Assembly: GCA_030916565.1 (NCBI GenBank)
Contig: JAUPWL010000006.1
Location: 1 to 33,488, forward strand
DNA length: 33,488 nt
Reading direction: 5' to 3'
DNA from: Patescibacteria group bacterium
GTDB lineage: Bacteria; Patescibacteriota; Saccharimonadia; Saccharimonadales; Saccharimonadaceae
A model generated the notes under the pieces. It worked only from the letters and a program-made list of their open reading frames with translations, had not been told where the DNA came from and did not search any database. Position 1 is the stretch's first letter; every line of letters begins with the position of its first letter. Shown piece by piece: positions 9,064 through 17,867 of this stretch. A program made the position numbers and the translations under genes.

Positions 9064-11043
9064 ATGGTTCTATCTGATATCCCAGCCGACGAAAAGCTTT
9101 CCAAAGCCGACCCATGGCTGGCGCCATATCATCAGAAATTACAGCAGCGATTGACGCACGTGGGGGCGTACGCCAAAAGGATACTTGGTGATTCATCAGT
9201 TGATGAATTCGCATTAGGGTATCTCCATTTCGGACTGCACAGGACAAAAACTGGCTGGGTGTACCGTGATTGGGTGCCAGCAGCGACAAAAATATTCATT
9301 ACTGGCGAATTTTCGGGTTGGGAGGATGATCCGAAATTTCAATTACAGCCAGGTGATGATGGACAGTGGACCGTGACGCTACCGCTCGATGCGTTGCAAC
9401 ACGGCGATCACTATAAACTTCATATGTATTGGGACGGTGGTGATGATTACCGCGTTCCAGCCTGGGCGACCTATGTCGTCCAAGATGCTGACACTAAACT
9501 ATTCGATGCTGTTGTATGGGATCCAAAACATCCGTATAAATGGCACGACACCAAATTCAAACCAACAAATGAACCGCCGCTGATATATGAGGCTCATATC
9601 GGCATGAGTGGTGAAAAGGCTGGAGTCAGCACCTACGCAGAATTTATTACGGAAGTCATCCCGCGGGTCAAAGCTGCTGGGTATAACACTGTTCAATTAA
9701 TGGCGATCGCCGAACACCCCTATTACGGTAGCTTTGGCTACCACGTGTCGAGCTTTTTTGCTCCTAGCTCGCGCTTTGGCTCGCCGGATGATTTACGGGC
9801 GCTGATTGATGCCGCACATGCTGCCGGTTTGCGCGTCATCATAGATTTGGTCCATTCGCATGCAGTCAAAAACGAAAATGAAGGCATCAGTCGCTATGAT
9901 GGTACATTGTCGCAATTTTTCCATAAAGGTAATCGTGGTAATCACGAGCAATGGGATTCACGTGTATTTGATTATGGCAAACCTGGTGTTGCCCATTTTT
10001 TGTTGTCGAACTGTCGCTATTGGTTGGACGAATTTCACGTCGATGGCTATAGGTTCGATGGTATTACTAGCATGCTCTATACACATCATGGTATGGGTCG
10101 AGCTTTCGATCATTATGATGCGTATTTCGAACACGTTGATGACGACGCACTCGCCTATTTGACGCTTGCGAATCAGTTAATTCATCAGGTCCGACCGTCT
10201 GCAATCACGATTGCGGAAGATATGAGTGGTATGCCTGGTGTTGCCTTGCCCGTGCAGGATGGCGGCATTGGGTTCGATTACCGATTGAGTATGGGCGTGC
10301 CCGATCTGTGGATCAAATATATCAAAGAAGTTCCTGATGAACAGTGGAACATGTCGCAACTGTTCCATGAATTGGTGCAGCATCGCCCCGAAGAACACAT
10401 GATCAGTTATGCAGAAAGCCACGACCAAGCATTAGTTGGTGACAAGACATTGATATTCAGGCTAGCCGACAAAGCTATGTATGATTCGATGAGCAAAACG
10501 GATGAAAGTCTGGTAGTTGATCGCGCATTGGCCCTGCACAAAATGATTCGCCTGCTGACTGCTAGTTTGCACAGCGGCGGGTATCTGAATTTCATGGGCA
10601 ATGAATTCGGACATCCGGAATGGATTGATTTCCCGCGCGAAGGTAACGAATGGTCGTACCAGTATGCCAGGCGTCAATGGAGCCTGCGTGATAATAAAGA
10701 TCTGAAATACCACTACCTCGCCGATTTCGACAAGGTCATGGTCAAACTAGTTAAGATGCTCAAAAAGGCTCCGGAACACGTTACGACGAATGACGGTGAT
10801 CATGTGATTGCGTTCATGCGCGACAAATTCTTGTTCGTATTTAATTTTCATCCAGATCAATCGTTTACGGATTACGGGATATCCGTCCCGGACGGGGATT
10901 ATACAATCGTCATGAGTTCGGATAGTACGTCATTTGGCGGATTCGGCCGCATTGATACCGGCATGTCCTATCCTACTAGCGACGGTCAGGTGAAATTATA
11001 TCTTCCTGCTCGAACGGCAGTCGTACTGAGTTACATTCGTTAA
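9064..11043 (+). CDS. glgB: 1,4-alpha-glucan branching enzyme (GH13)
   Basis: GH13 core: LRVIIDLVHSHA, VDGYRFDGITSMLY, SITIAEDMSG-type region, ISYAESHDQALVG, NFMGNEFGHPEWIDFPREGN. ATG 9064 lies 7 nt after TATCAT. Confidence 0.95.
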   Translation: MVLSDIPADEKLSKADPWLAPYHQKLQQRLTHVGAYAKRILGDSSVDEFALGYLHFGLHRTKTGWVYRDWVPAATKIFITGEFSGWEDDPKFQLQPGDDGQWTVTLPLDALQHGDHYKLHMYWDGGDDYRVPAWATYVVQDADTKLFDAVVWDPKHPYKWHDTKFKPTNEPPLIYEAHIGMSGEKAGVSTYAEFITEVIPRVKAAGYNTVQLMAIAEHPYYGSFGYHVSSFFAPSSRFGSPDDLRALIDAAHAAGLRVIIDLVHSHAVKNENEGISRYDGTLSQFFHKGNRGNHEQWDSRVFDYGKPGVAHFLLSNCRYWLDEFHVDGYRFDGITSMLYTHHGMGRAFDHYDAYFEHVDDDALAYLTLANQLIHQVRPSAITIAEDMSGMPGVALPVQDGGIGFDYRLSMGVPDLWIKYIKEVPDEQWNMSQLFHELVQHRPEEHMISYAESHDQALVGDKTLIFRLADKAMYDSMSKTDESLVVDRALALHKMIRLLTASLHSGGYLNFMGNEFGHPEWIDFPREGNEWSYQYARRQWSLRDNKDLKYHYLADFDKVMVKLVKMLKKAPEHVTTNDGDHVIAFMRDKFLFVFNFHPDQSFTDYGISVPDGDYTIVMSSDSTSFGGFGRIDTGMSYPTSDGQVKLYLPARTAVVLSYIR

Positions 11044-11072
11044 ATAAAATTTGTGATGGTACAATGAATCAT

Positions 11073-11981
11073 ATGAAAATAGCTATCTCGGGCCTGGGGC
11101 GCATGGGCGGACAAATCGCGCGCAAATTACATGAAAACGGACATACTGTTGTGGCACACAACCGCAGCCCAGAAAAAGTCGACGAAGCCAAAACATACGG
11201 TGTAATTCCTGCGTATTCAGACCAAGAAGTGATTGATGCATTTGGTGGTGACCCTGTTGTGTTATGGATTATGCTGCCTGCAGAAGTCATCGACAGCAAG
11301 ATTGATGAATGGCTGCAAATATTGCCAAAAGGCAGCATTATTATCGATGGTGGCAATAGCGATTATCGTGGTGATGCCGCACGTGCAGAACGTGTGAATG
11401 CCGCTGGTAGCACGCTGCTCGACATCGGTACGAGTGGCGGTGTATGGGGTCTGCAAAACGGTTTCTCGATGATGGTCGGCGGCGATCAGTCATCCTACGA
11501 CGCTGTCGTACCGGCACTCGATACACTGGCACAACCACGCGGTGGTCATCAATTCTTTGGTACCAACGGCACTGGTCATTTTGTCAAAATGGTTCATAAC
11601 GCGATTGAATACGGCATGATGCAATCACTCGCCGAGGGATACCGCGTGCTCAAAGAAGGTCCATATCCTGATTTGGATTTGGCAGCCGCCGGAGATATTT
11701 GGCAACAATCAAGTGTCGTGACGAGTTGGTTGAATGATCTGACGCGACAAGCGCTCCACGAAAACCCGAATATGGATGGCATTAGTGGTGTTGTTGCCGA
11801 ATCGGGCGAAGCACGTTGGACGTTGGAAACCACCAAAGAATTGGGTATTCCAATGCCTGCAATTCAAGCATCATTTGATGTGCGTCTCGCATCACAGCAG
11901 GGACAGGTCGACTTTTCGACGAAATTGCTGGCTGCAATGCGCAATAAATTTGGCGGCCATAATATTGACGGCAAGCAATAG
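11073..11981 (+). CDS. 6-phosphogluconate dehydrogenase, decarboxylating (short-type)
   Basis: MKIAISGLGRMGGQIARKL (Rossmann), IIDGGNSDYRGDAARAE, DIGTSGGVWGLQNGFSMMVGG, GTGHFVKMVHNAIEYGMMQSLAEGY. ATG 11073 lies 7 nt after TACAAT. Confidence 0.93.
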   Translation: MKIAISGLGRMGGQIARKLHENGHTVVAHNRSPEKVDEAKTYGVIPAYSDQEVIDAFGGDPVVLWIMLPAEVIDSKIDEWLQILPKGSIIIDGGNSDYRGDAARAERVNAAGSTLLDIGTSGGVWGLQNGFSMMVGGDQSSYDAVVPALDTLAQPRGGHQFFGTNGTGHFVKMVHNAIEYGMMQSLAEGYRVLKEGPYPDLDLAAAGDIWQQSSVVTSWLNDLTRQALHENPNMDGISGVVAESGEARWTLETTKELGIPMPAIQASFDVRLASQQGQVDFSTKLLAAMRNKFGGHNIDGKQ

Positions 11982-11993
11982 CGAGCGAGGTTA

Positions 11994-12659
11994 CTATTCG
12001 TTGTTTTCCGTACGTTGAGTCAGTTGTCGTTGCTGCGCACGATGATGCATCATCGCTTCACTCAGTGCTAGATCGAACTGGTTCGGGTCAACCGTGAAGG
12101 TGCCGATTGTGACGCTCATATGATAGAGTTTTTGTCCGATGGTGTGTTTGTCGGCGGCGTTGTCGGCGGCCAGGATTTCGTTGAATATCTGCGTACGATA
12201 ACCGGGTTCGTTCTCTTCGATGTTTTCCATAACTAAACGGCGAGAAATGACCGAAAAGAGTTTTTGGATTTTATTTTCCGTGTGATTATCAGGTACCTTG
12301 TCGATGACCGGCCCAGATAGCAGTAATTGCTCTAGTCGCGCGCGTGTTTCTTCACTCTTTTGTTTTGGATGCCAGCTATAGAGTGGATACTCATAACGAA
12401 TAGGCTGTGCGATATTGCTGTAGACGTAATGATGAATATCACTATCGTTCGCATCCTGTACGAATAGTTCGTAGGTGCGGTAGTTACTATCGTCGATCGC
12501 GAGTAGGCTGAGTTTTGCCCCGTCGTTATTGACCCATGTTGAGGATGTATTGCCAGATCGCAGGATAATCTCATGCGAAAGCTGCCGTATGTCATAACGG
12601 GGCTGGTTTACCTCGGTGGCTAGTTGGTCAATAATTTCTGATCTGCCTGGAATATGCAT
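11994..12659 (-). CDS. hypothetical protein
   Basis: 221-aa ORF filling the gap between the convergent dehydrogenase gene and the upstream GT2 gene. Confidence 0.65.
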   Translation of the reverse strand: MHIPGRSEIIDQLATEVNQPRYDIRQLSHEIILRSGNTSSTWVNNDGAKLSLLAIDDSNYRTYELFVQDANDSDIHHYVYSNIAQPIRYEYPLYSWHPKQKSEETRARLEQLLLSGPVIDKVPDNHTENKIQKLFSVISRRLVMENIEENEPGYRTQIFNEILAADNAADKHTIGQKLYHMSVTIGTFTVDPNQFDLALSEAMMHHRAQQRQLTQRTENNE

Positions 12660-12791
12660 TACGTCACTTGTGAATTAGTAGATGTATTATCTCAGTAGTA
12701 TGTTGATTTAGCAATGGTGGTATTACATACCAAACACACAATTACGAACGATTAAGTGCATTATCTCTTTTTGTTTGATATGAGACCTATA

Positions 12792-14399
12792 TTATGGTGC
12801 GAGTGTACGATAGTTTCGCAGAATCCTGAGAATGAATCGTGCCATTGATACCGTTGATCCAACGGTCAGGATTGTGACCGTGTACCATAGGTACGTCAGG
12901 ATATTTGCCATTGTGTCGTCAGGCAGCACGCGGTTCGCGATAAACAATGCAATTGTCGGTAATGTAATTGCGGAGAGGATTAGCATCCAGCTTGAAATCG
13001 CAGTTGTGCGCTGAGCTGATTCGGCACGTTGCTGATTGCCCCAACCGTCTCGGCGAACATTTGCGATGGTCACCAATGCCGAGTCCAGCCATACGGCGAG
13101 TGTACGAATATAGTAGATCTCGCCAGGGATAAAGAAGAACGATCGGATGACTTCACGGAACGTACGGTTCGGGATTTTGGTCGTCACCAGTACGGACTGA
13201 ATAATAGACAGTGCTACAGGAATGAACCAGATTGGATGGAAATCGAATTTGTTTAATGCGAAACTCGCAATCAGCACAACTGAGAACAATACACGTAGTG
13301 CGAGGTTCCAGCCGAGTGCAAGTTGATCAACCCATCGACGTCGGTCAACCCATGGCTGAAAGTCGCGGATCATGTCATCAAAGTGACCATCCTGCCATTT
13401 ACGTCGTTGACGTTGCCATGCATGTGCAGTGTACATTAGACCAGTCCAGGCACGCGCCTTGGTGCTCGTTGCAGTCGAGTAGCCTAGTTTTTGTAGTGTT
13501 CGTGTCAATTCAGCATCTTCGACCAGGGATTCCTGGTCCCATGGGGCGCCACCATCGGTTACCTGCGCTGCTTCGCGCAAAGCTTTGGCACGGAACAATG
13601 TCGCCTGGCCACCGAGAATGTCTGACTTGTTGCCGCGTAGCTGGTGTTTGATACCAGTCACGGCGAACTCATGACGTTGACCTTGGATCAGAGATAGTGA
13701 TTTGCCACGCATATTTTTCTTCGAAGGAATCTTGAATGAATAACGAGCCATAACGCCAGCTGCTTTCACGCGACGAATCAAGTCTGCTTCGAGATAATGG
13801 ACCATGTCTTTGTCGGCTTCGATATCGGCATCGACACCTAGGATGAAATCGAAATCACCCATTTGTACATAGCGCCAATACATCCAGTTCAATGCGTTCA
13901 CTTTTGAACCCTTTGACGAACCGTCATCATTACGCCCGTTCAGAGATTCTGGTCGTTCAACGATCAGCTGATCACGGAATTCACGAATCAACGGAAGTAG
14001 TTTTTCGTAGGCAATATCTGATTCACCAGGGCCGTTAATAACAACGACGATTTGGTCAATCTGACGAGTTTGCATTAGCAAGCTAATGACGGTTTTGTCG
14101 ATCTCGTCCTCTTTTTCAAATGTAGGAACGATTGCGAGAATACGCGCATAGTTAGTATCGCCAATTGTTTCGTTCTTGATTTTTTCCAATCGTGCCTTTA
14201 CGGACTTATCGACTGGCTGATTTTTCTTCGTAAGATTCTGTGAACGTTTCGAACGAGTCAAAGGTTCGACAATACCGCCGTGACGAACTTGTACGGGAAT
14301 TTCGGTACCAAATTTATGCTCACGGAGGACACGATCAATTTCTTCAAGTACTTCTTGAGAACGTCGTTCTTTGGGTTTCATCATAGTATACCCACTCAT
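12792..14399 (-). CDS. family 2 glycosyltransferase, membrane-associated (cellulose/hyaluronan synthase-like architecture)
   Basis: YARILAIVPTFEKEDEIDKTVISLLMQT...IDQIVVVINGPGE, DFILGVDADIEADKDMV, DQESLVEDAELTRTLQKLG, QRQRRKWQDG (Q/RxxRW-like) and several C-terminal TM helices. Confidence 0.88.
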   Translation of the reverse strand: MSGYTMMKPKERRSQEVLEEIDRVLREHKFGTEIPVQVRHGGIVEPLTRSKRSQNLTKKNQPVDKSVKARLEKIKNETIGDTNYARILAIVPTFEKEDEIDKTVISLLMQTRQIDQIVVVINGPGESDIAYEKLLPLIREFRDQLIVERPESLNGRNDDGSSKGSKVNALNWMYWRYVQMGDFDFILGVDADIEADKDMVHYLEADLIRRVKAAGVMARYSFKIPSKKNMRGKSLSLIQGQRHEFAVTGIKHQLRGNKSDILGGQATLFRAKALREAAQVTDGGAPWDQESLVEDAELTRTLQKLGYSTATSTKARAWTGLMYTAHAWQRQRRKWQDGHFDDMIRDFQPWVDRRRWVDQLALGWNLALRVLFSVVLIASFALNKFDFHPIWFIPVALSIIQSVLVTTKIPNRTFREVIRSFFFIPGEIYYIRTLAVWLDSALVTIANVRRDGWGNQQRAESAQRTTAISSWMLILSAITLPTIALFIANRVLPDDTMANILTYLWYTVTILTVGSTVSMARFILRILRNYRTLAP

Positions 14400-14487
14400 A
14401 TATCAATTAACTCCTTATCACTGCTCTCTTGAACTGCATTTATCCGGACTATCCGTGCGTAAATACATATTTAATGTTTATGATTTA

Positions 14488-14516
14488 AATATAGCATAAA
14501 CTTGATAAAATGTCAA
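14488..14516 (-). promoter_or_regulatory. sigma70-like promoter of the GT2 gene
   Basis: Minus strand TTGACA, 17-nt spacer, TATATT; roughly 90-nt leader with AAGGAG SD before ATG 14399. Confidence 0.65.
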
Positions 14517-14592
14517 TGCTTATATATAACTAGTATTGAGGTGGGATAAGCCCAATCTTGATGACGAGATTCTAGAATGTGGGATTTTATGT

Positions 14593-14598
14593 TATACT
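14593..14598 (+). promoter_or_regulatory. -10 element (TATACT) of the tRNA-Gln locus
   Basis: TATACT 13 nt upstream of the first TGGGATG tRNA 5' end; the -35 is poor. Confidence 0.45.
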
Positions 14599-14611
14599 AT
14601 TCTTTGTATTT

Positions 14612-14662
14612 TGGGATGTCGCCAAGTGGTAAGGCACCAGGTTTTGGTCCTGGCATTCGGGG
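14612..14662 (+). pseudogene. 5' partial tRNA-Gln (51 nt, identical to 14801-14851)
   Basis: tgggatgtcgccaagtggtaaggcaccaggttttggtcctggcattcgggg: acceptor 5' strand, D arm and anticodon arm intact; diverges in the T stem. Confidence 0.85.
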
Positions 14663-14773
14663 TGAGAAGTGCCTGCGGCACTTCGCAAGGGAACTTTTCA
14701 GATTTGGAACTTGTTTCAAGTATGAAAATTCCGGGGTCGCGGAACGTGACTCGAATCCGTTATAGTATTAACA

Positions 14774-14892
14774 GTTCAGCATTCTTCTCTTGGCTCACAT
14801 TGGGATGTCGCCAAGTGGTAAGGCACCAGGTTTTGGTCCTGGCATTCGGGGGTTCGAATCCCTCCATCCCAGCCAAGAGAAGCATGCTGAAC
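14774..14892. repeat. 22-bp inverted repeat flanking the intact tRNA-Gln
   Basis: Left gttcagcattcttctcttggct (14774-14795); right agccaagagaagcatgctgaac (14871-14892); 21/22 complementary. The right arm includes the tRNA's last acceptor base, discriminator and CCA. Confidence 0.9.
14801..14875 (+). tRNA. tRNA-Gln (anticodon TTG), CCA encoded
   Basis: TGGGATG/CATCCCA acceptor stem, GCC..GGC D arm, CCAGG-TTTTGGT-CCTGG anticodon arm (TTG), GGGGG-TTCGAAT-CCCTC T arm, discriminator G plus CCA. Confidence 0.95.
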
Positions 14893-14897
14893 ACCGT

Positions 14898-14917
14898 AAT
14901 CCCTCCATCCCAGCCAA
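14898..14917 (+). pseudogene. 3' partial tRNA-Gln copy (T-arm 3' side, acceptor, CCA)
   Basis: aatccctccatcccagccaa, identical to 14857-14876. Confidence 0.85.
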
Positions 14918-14918
14918 A

Positions 14919-14947
14919 AAAAATCGAGTCCGTAGGACTCGATTTTT
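14919..14947 (+). terminator. Rho-independent terminator after the tRNA locus (possibly bidirectional)
   Basis: aaaaatcgagtcc-gta-ggactcgattttt: perfect 13-bp stem with T-run. Confidence 0.9.
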
Positions 14948-14961
14948 CGTTTGTGCGATGA

Positions 14962-15642
14962 TTATGCACTCACTGTAGGTTCTTGTTCCGTCTTCGGTTT
15001 ACGCTCGAAAAAGCTTTTAACAGCACCGGCCATTGCGGCGGTGCCTAGTGCAGCGATAGTAACACCTGCGACTTTCGGTTCCTCTAGTAGTTCAGGTGCG
15101 GCATTGGCGCCAATATAGGCGGCAGGAACTAACGCAATTCCGCGTGCATAGCGGAGCGCGTTTTTTGGCGAGACTTTTCCGGCGAATTTTTTCGCACCGG
15201 CGAACACCGCGACGGCGGCTGTGGCAGATGCAAGTGTGACCGTTTCAGCAGATAACAATCCTGTCTGAGTTGCAGATATCAGGATGCCCGATTCGGTGCC
15301 TTCAAATGCGGCGAATCCAGCACCAATGACGATTGGCAGACGCGATTCGAGTTTTTCCATAGATTTCTGAGGCGGTTTGGTACGTAGGTTGTGCCACATG
15401 ACGGTCCCACCGATAGCCAGTGCGGGCAGGAATCCAACGCCACCATCGCCGATATATTGGTCGATGGCTTCTAGCGCACTTTCGCCAACCGTATGACCCA
15501 GTGCGACACCTGCGGCGGTTGCGCCCAGTCCTAATGCGATTAATTTGCGAGACCGATCCTTTTCTGCGGTGGATAGACCACCAGTGACTAGTCCTGCTTC
15601 GATGCCCTCTTGAATCCCTACTATACTGCCAATTGCACTCAT
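14962..15642 (-). CDS. multi-pass membrane protein with two internal EGxExG repeats
   Basis: 226 aa; GIQEGIEAGLVTGGLS and FAAFEGTESGILISATQTG in successive hydrophobic segments. Confidence 0.65.
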   Translation of the reverse strand: MSAIGSIVGIQEGIEAGLVTGGLSTAEKDRSRKLIALGLGATAAGVALGHTVGESALEAIDQYIGDGGVGFLPALAIGGTVMWHNLRTKPPQKSMEKLESRLPIVIGAGFAAFEGTESGILISATQTGLLSAETVTLASATAAVAVFAGAKKFAGKVSPKNALRYARGIALVPAAYIGANAAPELLEEPKVAGVTIAALGTAAMAGAVKSFFERKPKTEQEPTVSA

Positions 15643-15699
15643 ATATCCGTACCTTTATCGTTAGTAGTGTAATAACATATTACCACAGGTAATACAAAA

Positions 15700-16539
15700 T
15701 TACTGATCGTCACGGACACTATAGCGCCATTTGGAGCCAATTAGTCTGAATGCTCGATCTGTTACGGCGTATGTATCGATTGGTTTGTAACTATTTTTGT
15801 TTGTTTTTGTCCGGTGCGTGGTTACCGCCTCGGTAATTGTCTCCTGTTTTGCAGGGCTGTCGTTCTCTCTACTTTTCTCAAGGACTTCTGCTTCAATAGA
15901 TTTGATGTGCGCAATATGCTCATCGGCCGCAACAAGCGCCGATAGTTCGTCTAGTGTTGCTGTATTATTCTCCATAGCAAAACGACTGAGGACATAGCTA
16001 CCCACCAAATTCTCAAATCGATAATCAACAATCGATTCTAATATCTCCCCAGATTCTTTGGGCGCGGCACGTGAAAGAATGTCGAGCGCATGCCATGTCT
16101 CCATTTCGAGCTCTTTTTTATTCAAGTCTTTCTTTTTGCCCATGGCGTCGTAGACTCCCAGTGGTGAATTTTTCGTTCCATCGTTCGTGACGACATAGCG
16201 GACCAGCGGCCGATCTGCCGGTAGCTCATCGATATGATGTTCGAGCGAAAAGATAAAAGTCGGCTGTCCCCATACGCCGAATGTGACAACCACCTCAGCC
16301 TTGTAATAGTGCCCATCGGTTTTTTCGGGCCATATTGCTACCTTGTTGTTCGGATTTCGCGTCAATGCTTCACCGGATTTTTCTAATATGGCATTTGTGA
16401 TCCGCACAAATCGTGTCTCGGGAGCGATACTCTCGTAATAGTTTGGTCGTTTTGTTTGTTCGTAAAACTCGCCCACTATATTTCCTAGTGAGATTACTAT
16501 AGTCCCGTTTCTTGCCATTAGCAAGATGATTTTGGACAT
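15700..16539 (-). CDS. hypothetical protein
   Basis: Intact ORF; MSKIILLMARNG start at 16539 is preferred because the longer track start runs into the terminator hairpin at 16562-16589. Confidence 0.6.
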   Translation of the reverse strand: MSKIILLMARNGTIVISLGNIVGEFYEQTKRPNYYESIAPETRFVRITNAILEKSGEALTRNPNNKVAIWPEKTDGHYYKAEVVVTFGVWGQPTFIFSLEHHIDELPADRPLVRYVVTNDGTKNSPLGVYDAMGKKKDLNKKELEMETWHALDILSRAAPKESGEILESIVDYRFENLVGSYVLSRFAMENNTATLDELSALVAADEHIAHIKSIEAEVLEKSRENDSPAKQETITEAVTTHRTKTNKNSYKPIDTYAVTDRAFRLIGSKWRYSVRDDQ

Positions 16540-16561
16540 GGTGCGAAAACTGTCATAAAAC

Positions 16562-16589
16562 AGCATCTCCGCCGATTGGCGGAGATGCT
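16562..16589 (-). terminator. Rho-independent-type terminator after greA
   Basis: agcatctccgcc-gatt-ggcggagatgct perfect 12-bp stem, followed on the minus strand by gtttta. Confidence 0.8.
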
Positions 16590-16611
16590 ATGGTGGAGGA
16601 ATGGTTGTGTT

Positions 16612-17088
16612 TTAAGAAATGTTTATCAAGCGTAGTTCGGTTTTGCCGCCGCCCCAATTGACAGTGTCTTTGAGTGATTTGCCCAGCAGATTCTGACCGA
16701 GTGGGCTCTTGAAACTAATACGTCCATCGCTTGGGTTTGCTTCGACTGAATTAACGATTGTGTAGACGTATTTGCGTCCACTTTTGTCGATTAACTCAAC
16801 GACTGACCCGATCGTAACAGCAAGTGATTCAAGTTTGCTCTGTTTTGGATATGGCTTTGCATGTATCAGCAGTTCGCGCTTTTCATCGAGTTCTGATTCG
16901 ATTGCATCAAGCTGTGCGAGCTTTTCGATACGTGCATAACGTTCGTCGTGGTTGTCTGTTTTGTCCTGCTCGTGCAGTTCAACGATTGTCTTGTGTCGGT
17001 CTCGTTCTAGCTGTGTGACAGCCTTCTTGAGTTCTTTGATACCTTTTTTGCTTAAGTAAATTGTTTCGGTGGTTTCCATTTCTGTCAT
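16612..17088 (-). CDS. greA: transcription elongation factor GreA
   Basis: IYLSKKGIKELKKAVTQLERDR...ARIEKLAQLDAIESELDEKRELL...ISFKSPLGQNLLGKSLKDTV: GreA N- and C-terminal pattern; AAGGAGG SD. Confidence 0.9.
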   Translation of the reverse strand: MTEMETTETIYLSKKGIKELKKAVTQLERDRHKTIVELHEQDKTDNHDERYARIEKLAQLDAIESELDEKRELLIHAKPYPKQSKLESLAVTIGSVVELIDKSGRKYVYTIVNSVEANPSDGRISFKSPLGQNLLGKSLKDTVNWGGGKTELRLINIS

Positions 17089-17184
17089 CCCTCCTTAGTT
17101 GCTATTTGTACCGACTTTTTGGGCCGGTTATGTTGTCTAGTTTATACAGCCTAGCTTAGAAAACAGTGAATTATTTAACATTCT

Positions 17185-17865
17185 TTACTTTTTGTAATTT
17201 ATCAGTTTTCCGTCCTTTAATTGGTACGTATGATCGGTCTTTCCTGCTATCTCTAAATCATGCGTAACCACGATAATTGTGGTGTCATGGCTGCGTGATA
17301 AATCATGTAGTAATTTAAATATCGTTTTGCCTGTTTCGGTGTCCAAATTGCCCGTTGGTTCGTCAGCCAATATGAATGACGGTCGATTGGCCAGCGCCCG
17401 AGCGATGCTGATGCGCTGCTGTTGACCACCCGATAATTTACCTGGGCGGCGTTGGGCCTGATCTTCGTCAATGCCAACCGATGCCAGAAGTTTGAGCGCC
17501 TCATCGTGTCGCTGCTGCGATGGAACGCCGCCGAATTCGAGTGCTAACATGACGTTTTCGGCCGCCGTTAGGTTGGGGATGAGATTATATTGCTGGAATA
17601 CGAATCCGATTTTTTTTGATCGATAGGCCGTTTGCGCACTTCCTGAGAGGCGCGTGATGTCCTGGCCATCTACGACGATTTCCCCTTTCGTTGGTTGGTC
17701 GAGCGCACCCAGCTGGCTGAGCAGCGTTGATTTACCGCTACCCGATTTACCAATAATACTGATGAACTGACCTGTTTTGACGCTAAAGTTGATGTCGTTC
17801 AACGCATGGACGTCGCCGCCAGGCGCCTGGAATGTTTTTGTGAGTCCTGTTACTTCAATTGACAT
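17185..17865 (-). CDS. ABC transporter ATP-binding protein (MacB/LolD-type)
   Basis: MSIEVTGLTKTF..., GKSGSGKSTLLSQLGALDQPT, LSGGQQQRISIARAL, ILADEPTGNLD. Confidence 0.95.
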   Translation of the reverse strand: MSIEVTGLTKTFQAPGGDVHALNDINFSVKTGQFISIIGKSGSGKSTLLSQLGALDQPTKGEIVVDGQDITRLSGSAQTAYRSKKIGFVFQQYNLIPNLTAAENVMLALEFGGVPSQQRHDEALKLLASVGIDEDQAQRRPGKLSGGQQQRISIARALANRPSFILADEPTGNLDTETGKTIFKLLHDLSRSHDTTIIVVTHDLEIAGKTDHTYQLKDGKLINYKK

Positions 17866-17867
17866 GG

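Noticed and set aside
14663-14800. Group I intron interrupting tRNA-Gln
   Set aside because: Insert is too short for a complete catalytic core apart from the embedded tRNA, and no P3-P7 core could be recognised.
14536-14961. 141-aa ORF with repeated LGCRQVVRHQVLVLAFG
   Set aside because: The repeat is the translation of the duplicated tRNA-Gln sequence, not a protein repeat.
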